64,000 nucleotides of DNA from Streptomyces sp. Je 1-79. Its GTDB lineage: Bacteria > Actinomycetota > Actinomycetes > Streptomycetales > Streptomycetaceae. Positions within the stretch are counted from its first letter, which is position 1; every line of letters begins with the position of its first letter. Position numbers and translations under genes: made by a program. This document shows, in pieces, positions 36,428-45,035 of this stretch. Location of the stretch: contig NZ_JAMGSL010000005.1 of NCBI RefSeq assembly GCF_025195125.1, forward strand, positions 124,001-188,000. Reading direction: 5' to 3'. Under the pieces are notes generated by a model. The model was not told the DNA's origin. It did no database searches and saw only the letters and a program-made list of their open reading frames with translations.

Positions 36428-37452
36428 GAGGAGGAGCCCTTTCCGTAGCTGCGCGCCGGGGTGGTGGACGGCGGCAGGTTCTTGTTGAAGCGGGTGTCGA
36501 CGTAGTCGGCGAAGTCGAACCTCCGCGGAATGAGCTTCAGTTCGGCGAAGGTGTCGGCGATCTCCTGCTCGGAGGCGATGGCCTCCTTGTCGATGGCGAC
36601 CGCGATCCTGGTGCCGTTGCTGCGCTTCACGGCGGCGAGGGCGACGTCGTAGGGCAGCCCGGTCTCCTTCGCCCAGACCTTCGCCCACACGTCGGGGTGG
36701 TCGTGGACCCAGTCCTGGGCGCGGCGCAGGCGCTCGATGTAGTCGCCGATCGCCGCGGACTTCTCCTTGTCGGCCAGCGCGGCGGGCGCGGCGACCTGGA
36801 AGCCGAGACCGTTGACGACGCCCCGGCCGTCGGTCAGCACGCGGGCCTTGCCGCTCGTGAGCACCTGCGAGGTGTACGGGTCCCAGACGGCCCAGGCGTC
36901 GACCTTGCCGCTGGTGAACGCGGCGAGCGCGTCGGCGGGCTGGAGCAGGCTCACCTTGACGTCGTCGAGGGTGAGCCCGGCCTTCTTCAGGGAGGCGACC
37001 AACTGGAAGTGGGCGGAGCTGCCCTGGGCCACGGCGACCGTACGGCCCTTCAGATCCTGGGGCGTGCGCAGCGGCGAGTCCTTGGCGACCAGGATCGCCT
37101 CGCCGGCCGAGTCGCCGTGCGTGGCCGCGACCACGGCGATCTTCGAGTCGGCGCCGGCGGCGAAGACGGGCGGGGTGTTGCCGACGGCACCGATGTCGAC
37201 CGCCTTGGCGTTCACCGCCTCCAGGAGCGGTGGGCCGGAGGTGAAGGTCGACCATGTGATGCGGTAGGGAAGATCGTCGAGTTCACCCGCGGCGCGCAGG
37301 ACGGCTTCCGCGCCGCCCTTCTGGTCGCCGACGCGGAGGACGACGGAGCCCTTGCCGTCGGAACCGGAGTCGGCGGACGAGGGCGAGGAGCAGGCGGAGG
37401 CCAGCAGGGCGAGGGGAAGGAGGAGGACGGCGGGCAGGAAAGAACGCTTCAT
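36424..37452 (-). CDS. ssuA: Sulfonate ABC transporter substrate-binding lipoprotein
   Basis: 342-residue binding protein. The signal peptide LLLPLALLASAC is a lipobox with Cys20 or so lipidated, followed by a Ser/Gly/Asp linker. The mature domain has the SsuA/NMT1-like fold: LRVGDQKGGAEAVLRAAG, ITWSTFTSGPPLLEAVNAKAVDIG, KGRTVAVAQGSSAHFQL and VDAWAVWDPYTSQVL. It lies between ssuB and ssuD and delivers aliphatic sulfonates to the SsuBC transporter. Confidence 0.92.
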   Translation of the reverse strand: MKRSFLPAVLLLPLALLASACSSPSSADSGSDGKGSVVLRVGDQKGGAEAVLRAAGELDDLPYRITWSTFTSGPPLLEAVNAKAVDIGAVGNTPPVFAAGADSKIAVVAATHGDSAGEAILVAKDSPLRTPQDLKGRTVAVAQGSSAHFQLVASLKKAGLTLDDVKVSLLQPADALAAFTSGKVDAWAVWDPYTSQVLTSGKARVLTDGRGVVNGLGFQVAAPAALADKEKSAAIGDYIERLRRAQDWVHDHPDVWAKVWAKETGLPYDVALAAVKRSNGTRIAVAIDKEAIASEQEIADTFAELKLIPRRFDFADYVDTRFNKNLPPSTTPARSYGKGSSS

Positions 37453-37493
37453 GGGACGGGTCTTCCGGTTCGGGTGGCGGGGCCGGCCTGGTG

Positions 37494-38228
37494 TCAGGCG
37501 GCGTGGGCGGCGGCAGGGAGTTCCGCCTCGACGCCGAGTTCGGCGAGGAGGCGGGAGCGCAGTACGGCGAAGGCGGGATCGCCGGCGGAACGGGGACGGT
37601 CGAGGCCGACGGGGGAGTCGTACGCGATGATCCCGTCCCGCATCACCAGCACCCGGTCCGCGAGCAGCAGCGCCTCGTCGACGTCGTGCGTGACGAGCAG
37701 CACCGCGCATCCGCGCCGCTGCCACAACTCGGCCACCAGCCGCTGCGCCTTGATCCGGGTGAGCGCGTCGAGGGCGCCGAACGGCTCGTCGAGCAGGAGG
37801 AGGTCCGGTTCCCGTACGAGAGCGCGGGCGAGCGAGGCACGCTGGGCCTCGCCGCCGGACAGGGTCTTGGGCCACGCGCCCGAGCGGTGGCTGAGCCCGA
37901 CCTCCTCCAACGCCCGTTCGGCGACGGCCCGTTCGGGCCTCCCGGGCAGGCCCAGGAGCACGTTGCGCCACACCCGCCTCCAGGGCATGAGACGGGGGGC
38001 CTGGAAGGCGACGGCTCGGCGCCGGGGGACGAGGACCGTACCGGAGATGTCCCGGTCGAGCCCCGCGAGGACCCTCAGCAGGGTGGACTTGCCGCAGCCG
38101 CTGTGTCCGAGGAGGACGGTGAACTCCCCGGCCCGCAGGGTCAGATCGAGCCGGTCGATGACGGGACGGCCGTCGAAGGAGCGGGTCAGCCCCTCGACGG
38201 TCACTGCCCGGTGAAGGTCGGTCGCCAT
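37494..38228 (-). CDS. ssuB: Sulfonate ABC transporter ATPase
   Basis: 244-residue ATPase with Walker A GHSGCGKSTLL (about 38-48), signature LSGGEAQRASLARAL (about 127-141), Walker B LLLLDEPFGALD and H-loop VTHDVDEAL. This sequence class drives nitrate/sulfonate/taurine importers. Its ATG lies 28 bp inside the end of ssuC, a longer overlap than usual; a GTG nine codons later (VTVEGL) would shorten it. Confidence 0.93.
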   Translation of the reverse strand: MATDLHRAVTVEGLTRSFDGRPVIDRLDLTLRAGEFTVLLGHSGCGKSTLLRVLAGLDRDISGTVLVPRRRAVAFQAPRLMPWRRVWRNVLLGLPGRPERAVAERALEEVGLSHRSGAWPKTLSGGEAQRASLARALVREPDLLLLDEPFGALDALTRIKAQRLVAELWQRRGCAVLLVTHDVDEALLLADRVLVMRDGIIAYDSPVGLDRPRSAGDPAFAVLRSRLLAELGVEAELPAAAHAA

Positions 38229-39076
38229 TGCAGCAGCAGCCTTTCGAGAGTACGGACGACGGCGTCGGCGAGGAGGCCGAGGAAGGCGTAGACGACGAGG
38301 CAGACGACGATGACGTCGGTACGGAAGAACTCGCGCGCCTGGTTCATGAGGAAGCCGATGCCGGCGTCGGCGTTGATCGACTCGCCGAAGACGAGCGCGA
38401 GCCAGGCGGTCGCCAGCGAGTACCGCAGCCCGGTCATGGCGCCCGGCAGCGCCCCGGGCAGCACGACATGCCGGATCAGACCCCAGCGCCCGAGTCCCAA
38501 GGACTGGCCCGCTTCGACCAGTTGGGCGTCGACGCCGCGGATCCCGGCGTACACGTTCAGATAGAGATGGAAGGCGACACCGAGCGCGATCAGCGCCACC
38601 TTGGGCGCCTCGCCGATGCCCAGCCAGATGATGAACAGCGGGATGAGGCCGACCCAGGGGACCGTCCGGAGCATCTGCACGGTCGCGTCGACCAAGTCCT
38701 CGCCGAGCCGCGACAGGCCCGACACCAGGGCGAGCGAGACGCCGATCGTCCCGCCCAGCAGCAGTCCGACGGCGACGCGTTGGAGCGAGACGCCCATGGC
38801 GTTCGGCAGGGTTCCGTCGGCGATCAGCTCACCGCCGGCCCGGGCGATGGTCCCGGGGGAGGCGAGCACGTCAGGGGGCAGGACGCCGGTCGAGCTGAGC
38901 ACCTGCCAGGTGACGAGCAGAAGGAGCGGGCCGACGGTACGGCGCAGCCAGCGGGGCACGGCGGGTCGCCGGGCACCGGACCGGGAGGTGGTGCGTGAGG
39001 CGGGAAGAATCTCCTCGACATCAGAAATAGGAGATATGTCGGGCAGGAGTTCGGGCGGGGCGTGGCCAACCGTCAT
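38201..39076 (-). CDS. ssuC: Sulfonate ABC transporter permease
   Basis: 291-residue permease with a ~40-residue cytosolic N-terminal extension and about six transmembrane helices from residue 47. The EAA-type loop that contacts the ATPase is VEAGQSLGLGRWGLIRHVVLP (near 190-210). RTVPWVGLIPLFIIWLGIGE is the conserved central segment of this family. It is the first transport gene after the leader peptide. Confidence 0.93.
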   Translation of the reverse strand: MTVGHAPPELLPDISPISDVEEILPASRTTSRSGARRPAVPRWLRRTVGPLLLLVTWQVLSSTGVLPPDVLASPGTIARAGGELIADGTLPNAMGVSLQRVAVGLLLGGTIGVSLALVSGLSRLGEDLVDATVQMLRTVPWVGLIPLFIIWLGIGEAPKVALIALGVAFHLYLNVYAGIRGVDAQLVEAGQSLGLGRWGLIRHVVLPGALPGAMTGLRYSLATAWLALVFGESINADAGIGFLMNQAREFFRTDVIVVCLVVYAFLGLLADAVVRTLERLLLQWRPTFTGQ

Positions 39077-39122
39077 GGAGGGGCTCCGGGGGAGGGGAGA
39101 AGGTACGCCTCAGCGACCGTGA

Positions 39123-39139
39123 GCGCGCCGAGGGCGCGC
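39123..39139 (-). promoter_or_regulatory. Hairpin between leader peptide and ssuC
   Basis: GCGCGCC (39123-39129) and GGCGCGC (39133-39139) pair with a 3-base loop, in the 106-bp gap between the leader peptide stop and the ssuC start. It is a candidate attenuator element; no T-run follows. Confidence 0.4.
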
Positions 39140-39182
39140 GAAAACCGGGTGTCAGCGCAGGGAGATCAGGTGTGAGAGGGCG

Positions 39183-39266
39183 TCAGCAGCCGCGACGACA
39201 CGCGGCGGAGGCCACCCGCAGCAGGTCGATGTGACCGCGCGTGGTGAGCAGGGCTGTACGCAACAT
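39183..39266 (-). CDS. Cys-ending leader peptide upstream of the ssu operon
   Basis: 27-residue small ORF, MLRTALLTTRG then HIDLLRVASAACRRGC. The pattern L-L-T-x-R-x-H-I-D-L-x-R-V-x-S-A-x-C is that of the short leader peptides annotated before sulfur genes in actinomycetes. Two Cys codons lie in the last six residues, fit for sensing cysteine supply by ribosome stalling. The ATG lies directly where transcription should begin, with no room for a ribosome site, so it is probably a leaderless message. In mycobacteria, cysteine-rich upstream ORFs are known to attenuate downstream sulfur genes; the same is inferred here. Confidence 0.8.
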   Translation of the reverse strand: MLRTALLTTRGHIDLLRVASAACRRGC

Positions 39267-39273
39267 GGCGCAG

Positions 39274-39303
39274 AACGTAGCGACTCGTTCCGGTGCCGGT
39301 CAA
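39274..39303 (-). promoter_or_regulatory. Promoter of the leader peptide and ssu operon
   Basis: Minus strand: -35 TTGACC (39298-39303), 18-bp spacer, -10 TACGTT (39274-39279), then 7 bases to the leader ATG at 39264-39266. This is among the best promoters in the window. Confidence 0.72.
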
Positions 39304-39358
39304 CGCCGTCTCGGTGCGTGGACGCGCGATCCCGCGCTGTGGGCGGCAGGATGACCTC

Positions 39359-39778
39359 ATGTCGACCTTCACCACCCGCGTACTCACGCTCACCACCGGC
39401 TCCTCGGAGACGGTCACCGACCTGACCCGGGCCTGCACCGACTTCCTCACGGAGGTGGCCCCCGGCACCGACGGCCTCCTCAACCTCTTCGTCCCCCACG
39501 CCACGGCGGGCCTGGCCATTCTCGAGACGGGCGCGGGCAGCGACACCGACCTCCTCACGGCCCTGCACCACCTCCTGCCGGCCGACGACCGCTGGCAGCA
39601 CCGCCACGGCTCCCCGGGCCACGGCCGCGACCACGTCCTCCCGGCCCTGGTCCCACCGCACGCGACGGTGCCGGTGATCGGGGGCCGACTGGACCTGGGA
39701 ACGTGGCAGTCGATCTGCCTCGTGGACACGAACAAGGACAACCCGGAGCGTCAGGTCAGGCTGACGTTCCTGGGTTAG
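39359..39778 (+). CDS. YjbQ/UPF0047 family protein
   Basis: 139-residue protein of the YjbQ family; some members show weak thiamine-phosphate synthase activity and the true role is unsettled. Conserved parts are LFVPHATAGLAILE (about 42-55), HRHGSPGHGRDHV (about 81-93), LVPPHATVPVIGG and the C-terminal LDLGTWQSICLVDTNKDNPE. The ATG at 39359 is chosen over an upstream start because the family begins here. It is divergent from the ssu leader. The last 57 bp, including the stop, recur as an orphan copy at 49389-49445. Confidence 0.85.
   Translation: MSTFTTRVLTLTTGSSETVTDLTRACTDFLTEVAPGTDGLLNLFVPHATAGLAILETGAGSDTDLLTALHHLLPADDRWQHRHGSPGHGRDHVLPALVPPHATVPVIGGRLDLGTWQSICLVDTNKDNPERQVRLTFLG
39722..39756. 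repeat. 35-bp direct repeat, left copy (inside yjbQ)
   Basis: The bases coding VDTNKDNPERQ are identical over 35 bp to 49389-49423. The next 22 bases up to the stop match at 15 positions. The copies flank 9.6 kb, so they could be attachment-like boundaries of an inserted module. Confidence 0.75.
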
Positions 39779-39860
39779 TTGCGGTATCGCGGGACTGTGG
39801 GCGTGCTCTCCGGCCGTACCAAAGTGTCGGCCGCCGGATCCTGGTGGAACTCGCCGAGGA

Positions 39861-40652
39861 TCAGCTGTTGGCCGCCGCCTCGGTGTCGGACGGCAGGCGC
39901 TGCGGCGTTCGGCTGACGGTCAGGCCGGCCGCTGTCCCGGCGCGGGCGAAGACCGGCGCGTCCAGGACGGCCGCCGCGTGGGGATCGTTGTTGAAGTACG
40001 CGTAGACCTCGTGGTCGTCGGGCCAGGTGGCCGCGAGCCGCCGTACCCACGTCTGCAGGGACTGCCGGCCGTAGTGCGGCCAGAGCCGGGCGCGCCCGAC
40101 GTGGAAGCGGACGTAGCCCCATTCCGCGGTCCGCCACAACGGTGTGACGGGCCGTGCCTGAACATCCGCCCAGCACAACGCGGCGCCGCGGCGTTCGAGG
40201 ACGGACCGGACCGCGGGGGTCCACCACGAGTCGTGGCGCGGCTCGACGGCGACCCGGGTGCCGGCCGGGAAGCAGCTGAGGCAGTCGTCCAGAAGCCCGT
40301 GATCCGCCCGCAGCGTAGGGGGCAGCTGGAGCAGCACCGGGCCGAGCCGGTCACCGAGACCGGCGGCGTGGCTCATCAGCCGGTGTACGGGCTCCTCCGG
40401 GTCGCGCAGCCGCTTGACGTGGGTCAGGAAGCGGCTCGCCTTGACGGCGACGACGAAGTCCTGCGGTGTGCGGTCCCGCCATGCGGCGAAGGTCTCCCAG
40501 GTGGGCAGCCGGTAGAAGGCGTTGTTGACCTCCACGGTGGCGAAGCGCGCCGCGTACTCTTCGAGCCACAGCCTCTGCGGCATCCCGGCCGGATACAGGA
40601 CACCGCGCCAGTCCTTGTACTGCCACCCCGACGTGCCGACGAACAGGGTCAT
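39861..40652 (-). CDS. DUF72 (YecE-like) protein
   Basis: 263-residue TIM-barrel protein of unknown function. Family marks are FVGTSGWQYKDWRG (about 4-17), TVEVNNAFYRLP (about 40-51), FVVAVKASRFLTH, AVEPRHDSWW and YAYFNNDPHAAAV. The start at 40650-40652 is where the family begins; 13 more residues upstream are possible. It is convergent with yjbQ and lies just inside the left repeat of the fructan module, with no evident link to it. Confidence 0.85.
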   Translation of the reverse strand: MTLFVGTSGWQYKDWRGVLYPAGMPQRLWLEEYAARFATVEVNNAFYRLPTWETFAAWRDRTPQDFVVAVKASRFLTHVKRLRDPEEPVHRLMSHAAGLGDRLGPVLLQLPPTLRADHGLLDDCLSCFPAGTRVAVEPRHDSWWTPAVRSVLERRGAALCWADVQARPVTPLWRTAEWGYVRFHVGRARLWPHYGRQSLQTWVRRLAATWPDDHEVYAYFNNDPHAAAVLDAPVFARAGTAAGLTVSRTPQRLPSDTEAAANS

Positions 40653-40730
40653 ACACCCATCAAAGCACGCACTGTGCCGGTACGAGGTCACACTCGACCG
40701 CGCCGCCTGGTGCCACAGGACCGGCCACCT

Positions 40731-41756
40731 TCAGCCGGCGGTGGCACGCGGTTGTCCGCTCGAGCCTCGGACCACCAGATGTGTGGGGACCGTGAGGGTG
40801 CGGGCTCGAGAGCGGTCGCCGTCCAGGCGGGCGAGGGCGGTTCTGGCCGCGGCTTCGCCGATGGCTGCCGGGTCCTGGGCCACCACGGTCAGCGCCGGTT
40901 CGAGCACCTCGGCGAGCGGAAGGTCGTCGAAGGCGACCAGGGCGACGTCCTTACGTGCTGAGCGGGCGAGTTGGGCGACGACTCCCAGGGCCACGATGTT
41001 GTTCGCCGCGAACAGGGCGGTGGGCGGATCCGGCAGCCGCAGCAGTGCGGTGGTTGCGGCGGCGGCAGTCTCCTGGCCGTGCGCCCCTGTCACGAGAGTT
41101 CGGTCGTAGGGCAGATCCGCCGCCGCGAGCGCGGAGCGGTAGCCGGCGAGGCGCTCGCGGCGGGTGTAGAGCTTGGGGGGGAGGTCGCCGATGAATCCGA
41201 TGCGCTGGTGGCCGTGTGCGATGAGATGGGAAACGCCCTCCTGGACACCGGTCCGGTTGGAGCTGACGACGCAGTCGGCCGACAGTCCGACTCCCGGGCG
41301 GTCGAGGAAGAGGATGGGCAGTCCGGCCGCGCGTGATGCCTTGAGGTAGCTGTGGTCGGCCCCGAATGCGGGCACCACCATCAGCATGCTGACGCGCCGG
41401 GCCAGGAAGGTCTGGGTCAGCACCCGCTCGCGTTCCGGGTCTTCGGCCGATGAACCCATGAGCAGGGTGAGTCCCCGGCTTCTCACCACGTCCTCGATGC
41501 TGCCGGCCACCGTTCCGAAGAACGGGTTGCCCAGGTCCGGTACCACAAGCCCGACGGTGGTGTCAGGGCCCCCTACACGGATGTTGCGGGCCATGAGGTT
41601 CGGCTGGAAGCCCAGCTTCGCCACCGCGGCGAGCACGCGCTCCCGCGTCTGCGCCGAGCTCGGTCCGTCCTCGTTGAGTACCCGGGAGACCGTCTTGGCG
41701 CTCACGCCCACCTCTCGGGCGACATCGGCCAGAGTGGGGCGGCGAGTCGCGGCCAT
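40731..41756 (-). CDS. LacI-family repressor of the fructan genes
   Basis: 341-residue regulator. The helix-turn-helix and hinge lie at 8-60 (LADVAREVGVSAKTVSRVL, then QPNLMARNIR), followed by a periplasmic-binding-like sugar domain from about 66 (TVGLVVPDLGNPFFG). It lies downstream of the ABC transporter genes on the same strand, 74 bp after the ATPase stop. Paired copies of a LacI-type site occur before the transporter/kinase genes and before the GH32 gene; this protein is the evident candidate to bind them, with fructose or a derivative as effector (inferred). Confidence 0.9.
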   Translation of the reverse strand: MAATRRPTLADVAREVGVSAKTVSRVLNEDGPSSAQTRERVLAAVAKLGFQPNLMARNIRVGGPDTTVGLVVPDLGNPFFGTVAGSIEDVVRSRGLTLLMGSSAEDPERERVLTQTFLARRVSMLMVVPAFGADHSYLKASRAAGLPILFLDRPGVGLSADCVVSSNRTGVQEGVSHLIAHGHQRIGFIGDLPPKLYTRRERLAGYRSALAAADLPYDRTLVTGAHGQETAAAATTALLRLPDPPTALFAANNIVALGVVAQLARSARKDVALVAFDDLPLAEVLEPALTVVAQDPAAIGEAAARTALARLDGDRSRARTLTVPTHLVVRGSSGQPRATAG

Positions 41757-41780
41757 GTACCACCGTTCCTGTGCGTTCGT

Positions 41781-41809
41781 CGGGCCCGACCCCGCGAGGG
41801 CCGGGCCCG
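41781..41809 (-). terminator. Hairpin between transporter ATPase gene and LacI gene
   Basis: CGGGCCC (41781-41787) pairs with GGGCCCG (41803-41809), 15-base loop, in the 74-bp gap. It may terminate the transporter message, partly separating the regulator from it. Confidence 0.45.
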
Positions 41810-41830
41810 GTATTCTCTCTGAGATCTGAT

Positions 41831-42655
41831 TCAGTGGGCTGACACGCCTGCCGCCTTGGCGGCGTCCGCGTCGGAGACGACGGTACCGCCCTCCTCGACA
41901 CGCAGCGCCCCGGTCATGATGGCGACGACCTCGGCCATGGAGTAGTCGGACGGCTTGATGAGGGCCTCACGTCGGCCGAGCCGGTGTACGTGGATGCGGT
42001 CGGCGATTTCGAAGACGTGCGGCATGTTGTGGCTGATCAGGACCACGGGCATGCCCTTGTCGCGGACCCGGCGGATCAGGTCGAGGACCTGTCCGGATTC
42101 CTTGACGCCCAGCGCGGCCGTGGGCTCGTCCATCACGACGACACTGCGGGCCCAGGCGACCGAGCGGGCCACGGCCACGGCCTGCCGCTGGCCGCCGGAG
42201 AGAGTCTCCACCGGCTGGGACAACGACCGCAGACCGATCTTGAGGTCCGCCATGTGGGCCGCTGCCTCCTGCCGCATCCGCTTCTTGTCGAGCATGCGGA
42301 ACGCGCTGCCGAGCAATCCGGGCCGGCGCAGCTCGCGTCCGAGGAACATGTTGGAGGCGATGTCCATGGAGGCTGCCACGGCCAGGTCCTGGTAGACGGT
42401 CTCTATGCCGTGCTGCCGGGCGCTCTGCGGACCGCTGAACCGGATGGGCTCGCCGTTCAGCCGTACCTCCCCCTCGTCCGGGGTGATCGCGCCGGTCAGT
42501 GCCTTGATCAGGCTGGTCTTGCCCGCTCCGTTGTCGCCGATGACGGCGAGCACCTCGCCAGGCAGCAGGTCGAAGTCGGCACCGTCGATGGCGGTGACGT
42601 GGCCGTACCGCTTGACCAGGCCGCGGGCCTGGAGGACAGGGGTGTCGGTGCTCAT
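41831..42655 (-). CDS. Sugar ABC transporter ATPase (ribose/fructose FrcA-like)
   Basis: 274-residue single-domain ATPase of the carbohydrate uptake class 2 type. Walker A GDNGAGKTSLI lies at about 38-48, signature LSGGQRQAVAVARS near 154, Walker B VVMDEPTAALG and H-loop LISHNMPHV. Ribose RbsA has two such domains, while FrcA-type proteins have one as here. Its ATG overlaps the permease stop by 4 bp (ATGA). It energises import of a monosaccharide, probably fructose given the adjoining fructokinase and fructanase. Confidence 0.92.
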   Translation of the reverse strand: MSTDTPVLQARGLVKRYGHVTAIDGADFDLLPGEVLAVIGDNGAGKTSLIKALTGAITPDEGEVRLNGEPIRFSGPQSARQHGIETVYQDLAVAASMDIASNMFLGRELRRPGLLGSAFRMLDKKRMRQEAAAHMADLKIGLRSLSQPVETLSGGQRQAVAVARSVAWARSVVVMDEPTAALGVKESGQVLDLIRRVRDKGMPVVLISHNMPHVFEIADRIHVHRLGRREALIKPSDYSMAEVVAIMTGALRVEEGGTVVSDADAAKAAGVSAH

Positions 42656-43647
42656 CGGGCCTTCTTCCGGGAGATCTGGTCGACGGTCACGGCCAGGATC
42701 ACCAGGGCGCCGGTGATCAGAGTCTGGTAGATCGAGGCGACACCCATCAGCTGGAGGCCGTTGCGGAACACGCCCACGATGAGGACGCCGACGAAGGTGC
42801 CGAGGACGGCGCCGCGCCCGCCGAAGAGGCTGGTTCCGCCGAGGACGACGGCGGTGATGCTGTCCAGGTTGTCGGTCTGGCCGGCCTGCGGGTCGCCGAC
42901 GCCGGTGCGGGAGATCAGGAGAAGTGCGGCGATCCCGTACACGAGTCCGGCCAGGGAGTAGATGCCGATCGTCAGTCGGGACGTGCGGATGCCGTTGAGG
43001 CGGGCGGCCTCAGGGCTGTTGCCGAGTGCGTACACGTGCCGGCCCCACGACGTGCTGCTCAGCGCGTACGCGAAGAGCAGGAACAGGGCGATCGTCACGA
43101 GCGAGCCGTACGTGATGTCGGTGTTGCCCAGTGGGAACGTCTCACCGAGGGCGGTCAGCGGCGCCGGGACGTTCGTGACCGTCTGCTCGGCGGAGTAGAT
43201 GTGGGTCAGGGCGAACGCCACGTTGAGCATGCCGAGCGTCACGATGAACGGCGGCAGCGGGATCAGCTGCACGAGCAGGCCGTTGACCAGTCCGAAGCCT
43301 CCGCAGACCACGAGTCCCAGGGTGATCGCGGCGATCGGCGGAAGGGTGCCCTCGGCCGCCATCTTGGCGATGACGATGCTACCGAACGCCATCACGGCAC
43401 CGCAGGAGAGGTCGATGCCCGCCGTAAGGATGATCAGGGTCTGGCCGATGGCGAGCGTGCCCACGACCATGACCTGCTGGACGATCAGGGAGAAGTTGCC
43501 ACCGGTGAGGAACTGCTCGGTCGTCAGGGAGAAGAAGACGCAGGCGAGTAGGAGGGCGGCGACTGGGCCCGCGGTCGGTGTGGTGAGCAGCCGGCGGACC
43601 GCGGTCGGTCCTTTCAGCTGGGCGTAGGGCGTGGTGGTGGCAGTCAT
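42652..43647 (-). CDS. Sugar ABC transporter permease (RbsC/FrcC-like)
   Basis: 331-residue permease with about eight to ten helices. Family segments are GTLAIGQTLIILTAGIDLS, MAFGSIVIAKMAAEG, GNSPEAARLNGIRT and AVVLGGTSLFGGRGAVLGTF. It works with the single-domain ATPase encoded next and the lipoprotein encoded upstream. A terminator-like hairpin lies between the binding protein gene and this one, consistent with higher output of binding protein. Confidence 0.92.
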   Translation of the reverse strand: MTATTTPYAQLKGPTAVRRLLTTPTAGPVAALLLACVFFSLTTEQFLTGGNFSLIVQQVMVVGTLAIGQTLIILTAGIDLSCGAVMAFGSIVIAKMAAEGTLPPIAAITLGLVVCGGFGLVNGLLVQLIPLPPFIVTLGMLNVAFALTHIYSAEQTVTNVPAPLTALGETFPLGNTDITYGSLVTIALFLLFAYALSSTSWGRHVYALGNSPEAARLNGIRTSRLTIGIYSLAGLVYGIAALLLISRTGVGDPQAGQTDNLDSITAVVLGGTSLFGGRGAVLGTFVGVLIVGVFRNGLQLMGVASIYQTLITGALVILAVTVDQISRKKAR

Positions 43648-43693
43648 TGGGGTCCTTGCCGGTGGTGGTTGTTCGCCGGTGGTGGATGAGGGC

Positions 43694-43727
43694 GGTCCGG
43701 CCCCGGCTACAGGGGCTGGGCCGGACC
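43694..43727 (-). terminator. Hairpin between binding-protein and permease genes
   Basis: GGTCCGGCCC (43694-43703) pairs exactly with GGGCCGGACC (43718-43727), 14-base loop. It lies 20 bp after the binding protein stop. It probably causes partial termination or protects the upstream message end. Confidence 0.6.
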
Positions 43728-43746
43728 GGTCGGCTGACGCCGGGGC

Positions 43747-44757
43747 TCAGCCCCAGCAGTTCTCCAGGCCGTACGCGGTGTCCTTGGCGTCGACGCCCGA
43801 CTGCGTCCTGTCGGTGATCAGGGTGACGCCGGTGTCGGTGTAACCGGATGCCTTCTTGCCGTCCTTGGCAAAGTCCGCGACGGCCTTCACGCCGAGGGAC
43901 GCCATCTTGAGCGGGTACTGCTGCGAGGTCGCAGCGATCTTGCCTTCCTGGACGGCCTTCGTGCCCGTGCAGCCGCCGTCGACGGAGACGACCAGCACCT
44001 TCTTCTCCAGACCCTTGGCCTTCAGCGCGGTGTAGGCGCCCAGAGCCGCCGGCTCGTTGATCGTGTAGACGACGTTGATGTCCGGCGCCTTCTGCAGACA
44101 GTTCTCCATCGCGGTCTGCCCCTTGGCCTGGTCTCCGCCGGTGTCCTGCATGCACACGACCGAGGGGTCGCCCTCCGGGACGCCGAAGCCCTTGAGGAAG
44201 CCCTCGTGCCGCTGCACGCCCACAGCCACTCCGGGCGCGAGGTCAAGAGTGGCGATCTTCGCCTGCTTGCCGGCCATGGCGGCCCTGGCGTATCGGCCGA
44301 TGAGCTCGCCGGCCTTGACGTTGTCGGTGGCGAACAGGGCGTCGGTGGCGTCCTGCGGCTCGGTCGGGCTGTCAAGGGCGATGACCAGGACGCCCTTGGC
44401 GCGGGCCTTCTCGAGGGCGGGGACGATCGCCTTGGAGTCGTTGGGCGTGATGAGGATGCCCTTCACACCGGAGTTGACCATGTTCTCGATCGCGGTGACC
44501 TGGCCCGCGTTGTCGCCGTCGAACTTTCCGGCCGCGCTGACGAGCTCGACGCCGCTGTCCTTCGCGGCCTGCTCGGCGCCCTCCTTCATCTTCACGAAGA
44601 AGGGGTTCGTGTCCGTCTTGGTGATCAGGCCGACCTTCACCGATCCACTGGACCCGCCCTGGGCGCCGGAGCCGCAAGCGGTCAGGGCCAGCGCCCCGAC
44701 GGCGGCGCAGGCGGTGACGCGGACAAGGGTGGGAACGGCACGGTTCCTACGGGACAT
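43747..44757 (-). CDS. Sugar ABC transporter substrate-binding lipoprotein (FrcB/RbsB-like)
   Basis: 336-residue lipoprotein. Basic start (MSRRNRAVP), hydrophobic run and lipobox LTAC (Cys25). The mature domain is a periplasmic-binding type 1 sugar receptor: VGLITKTDTNPFFVKMKEG, VNSGVKGILITPNDSKAI, VIALDSPTEP and NINEPA-like INEPAALGAYTALKAKG. The start at 44755-44757 is chosen because the signal peptide begins there. Upstream, 84 bp away, are the paired LacI-type sites shared with the divergent kinase gene. Confidence 0.92.
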   Translation of the reverse strand: MSRRNRAVPTLVRVTACAAVGALALTACGSGAQGGSSGSVKVGLITKTDTNPFFVKMKEGAEQAAKDSGVELVSAAGKFDGDNAGQVTAIENMVNSGVKGILITPNDSKAIVPALEKARAKGVLVIALDSPTEPQDATDALFATDNVKAGELIGRYARAAMAGKQAKIATLDLAPGVAVGVQRHEGFLKGFGVPEGDPSVVCMQDTGGDQAKGQTAMENCLQKAPDINVVYTINEPAALGAYTALKAKGLEKKVLVVSVDGGCTGTKAVQEGKIAATSQQYPLKMASLGVKAVADFAKDGKKASGYTDTGVTLITDRTQSGVDAKDTAYGLENCWG

Positions 44758-44841
44758 GAATGACTCCTGCGGGGTTCGGGCGGAGCGGCCGCGCTGGTCG
44801 GACAGGCTGCGGCGCGGGGGAGGTCGTTGCTGTGCGGCGAG

Positions 44842-44871
44842 TGTCATCGTTAACACATGTCATCGTTGACA
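44842..44871. promoter_or_regulatory. Paired LacI-type operators between transporter and kinase genes
   Basis: Two 14-bp sites, TGTCATCGTTAACA (44842-44855) and TGTCATCGTTGACA (44858-44871), have the form TGTCA-n4-TGACA with one mismatch in the first, and centres 16 bp apart. The same motif and spacing recur before the GH32 gene. Confidence 0.75.
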
Positions 44872-45035
44872 CTGCTTGCGGAGGATGATGGACTCCGACT
44901 CCGCGCAACGTCAATGCCTTGGCACCGTCACAAATCGGCAACGTCGAAGAAGGTCCGTACTTCGATGACGCCGCCCCTCGTGAACCGCCCTGCTGCGCAC
45001 CGCTACCGCGCCGCCCCAACTGGAGAGAAGCCGTC

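Noticed and set aside
39077..39182. A metabolite-binding riboswitch before ssuC
   Set aside because: The gap is only 106 bp and shows one short hairpin but no known riboswitch core; the Cys leader peptide explains the layout better.
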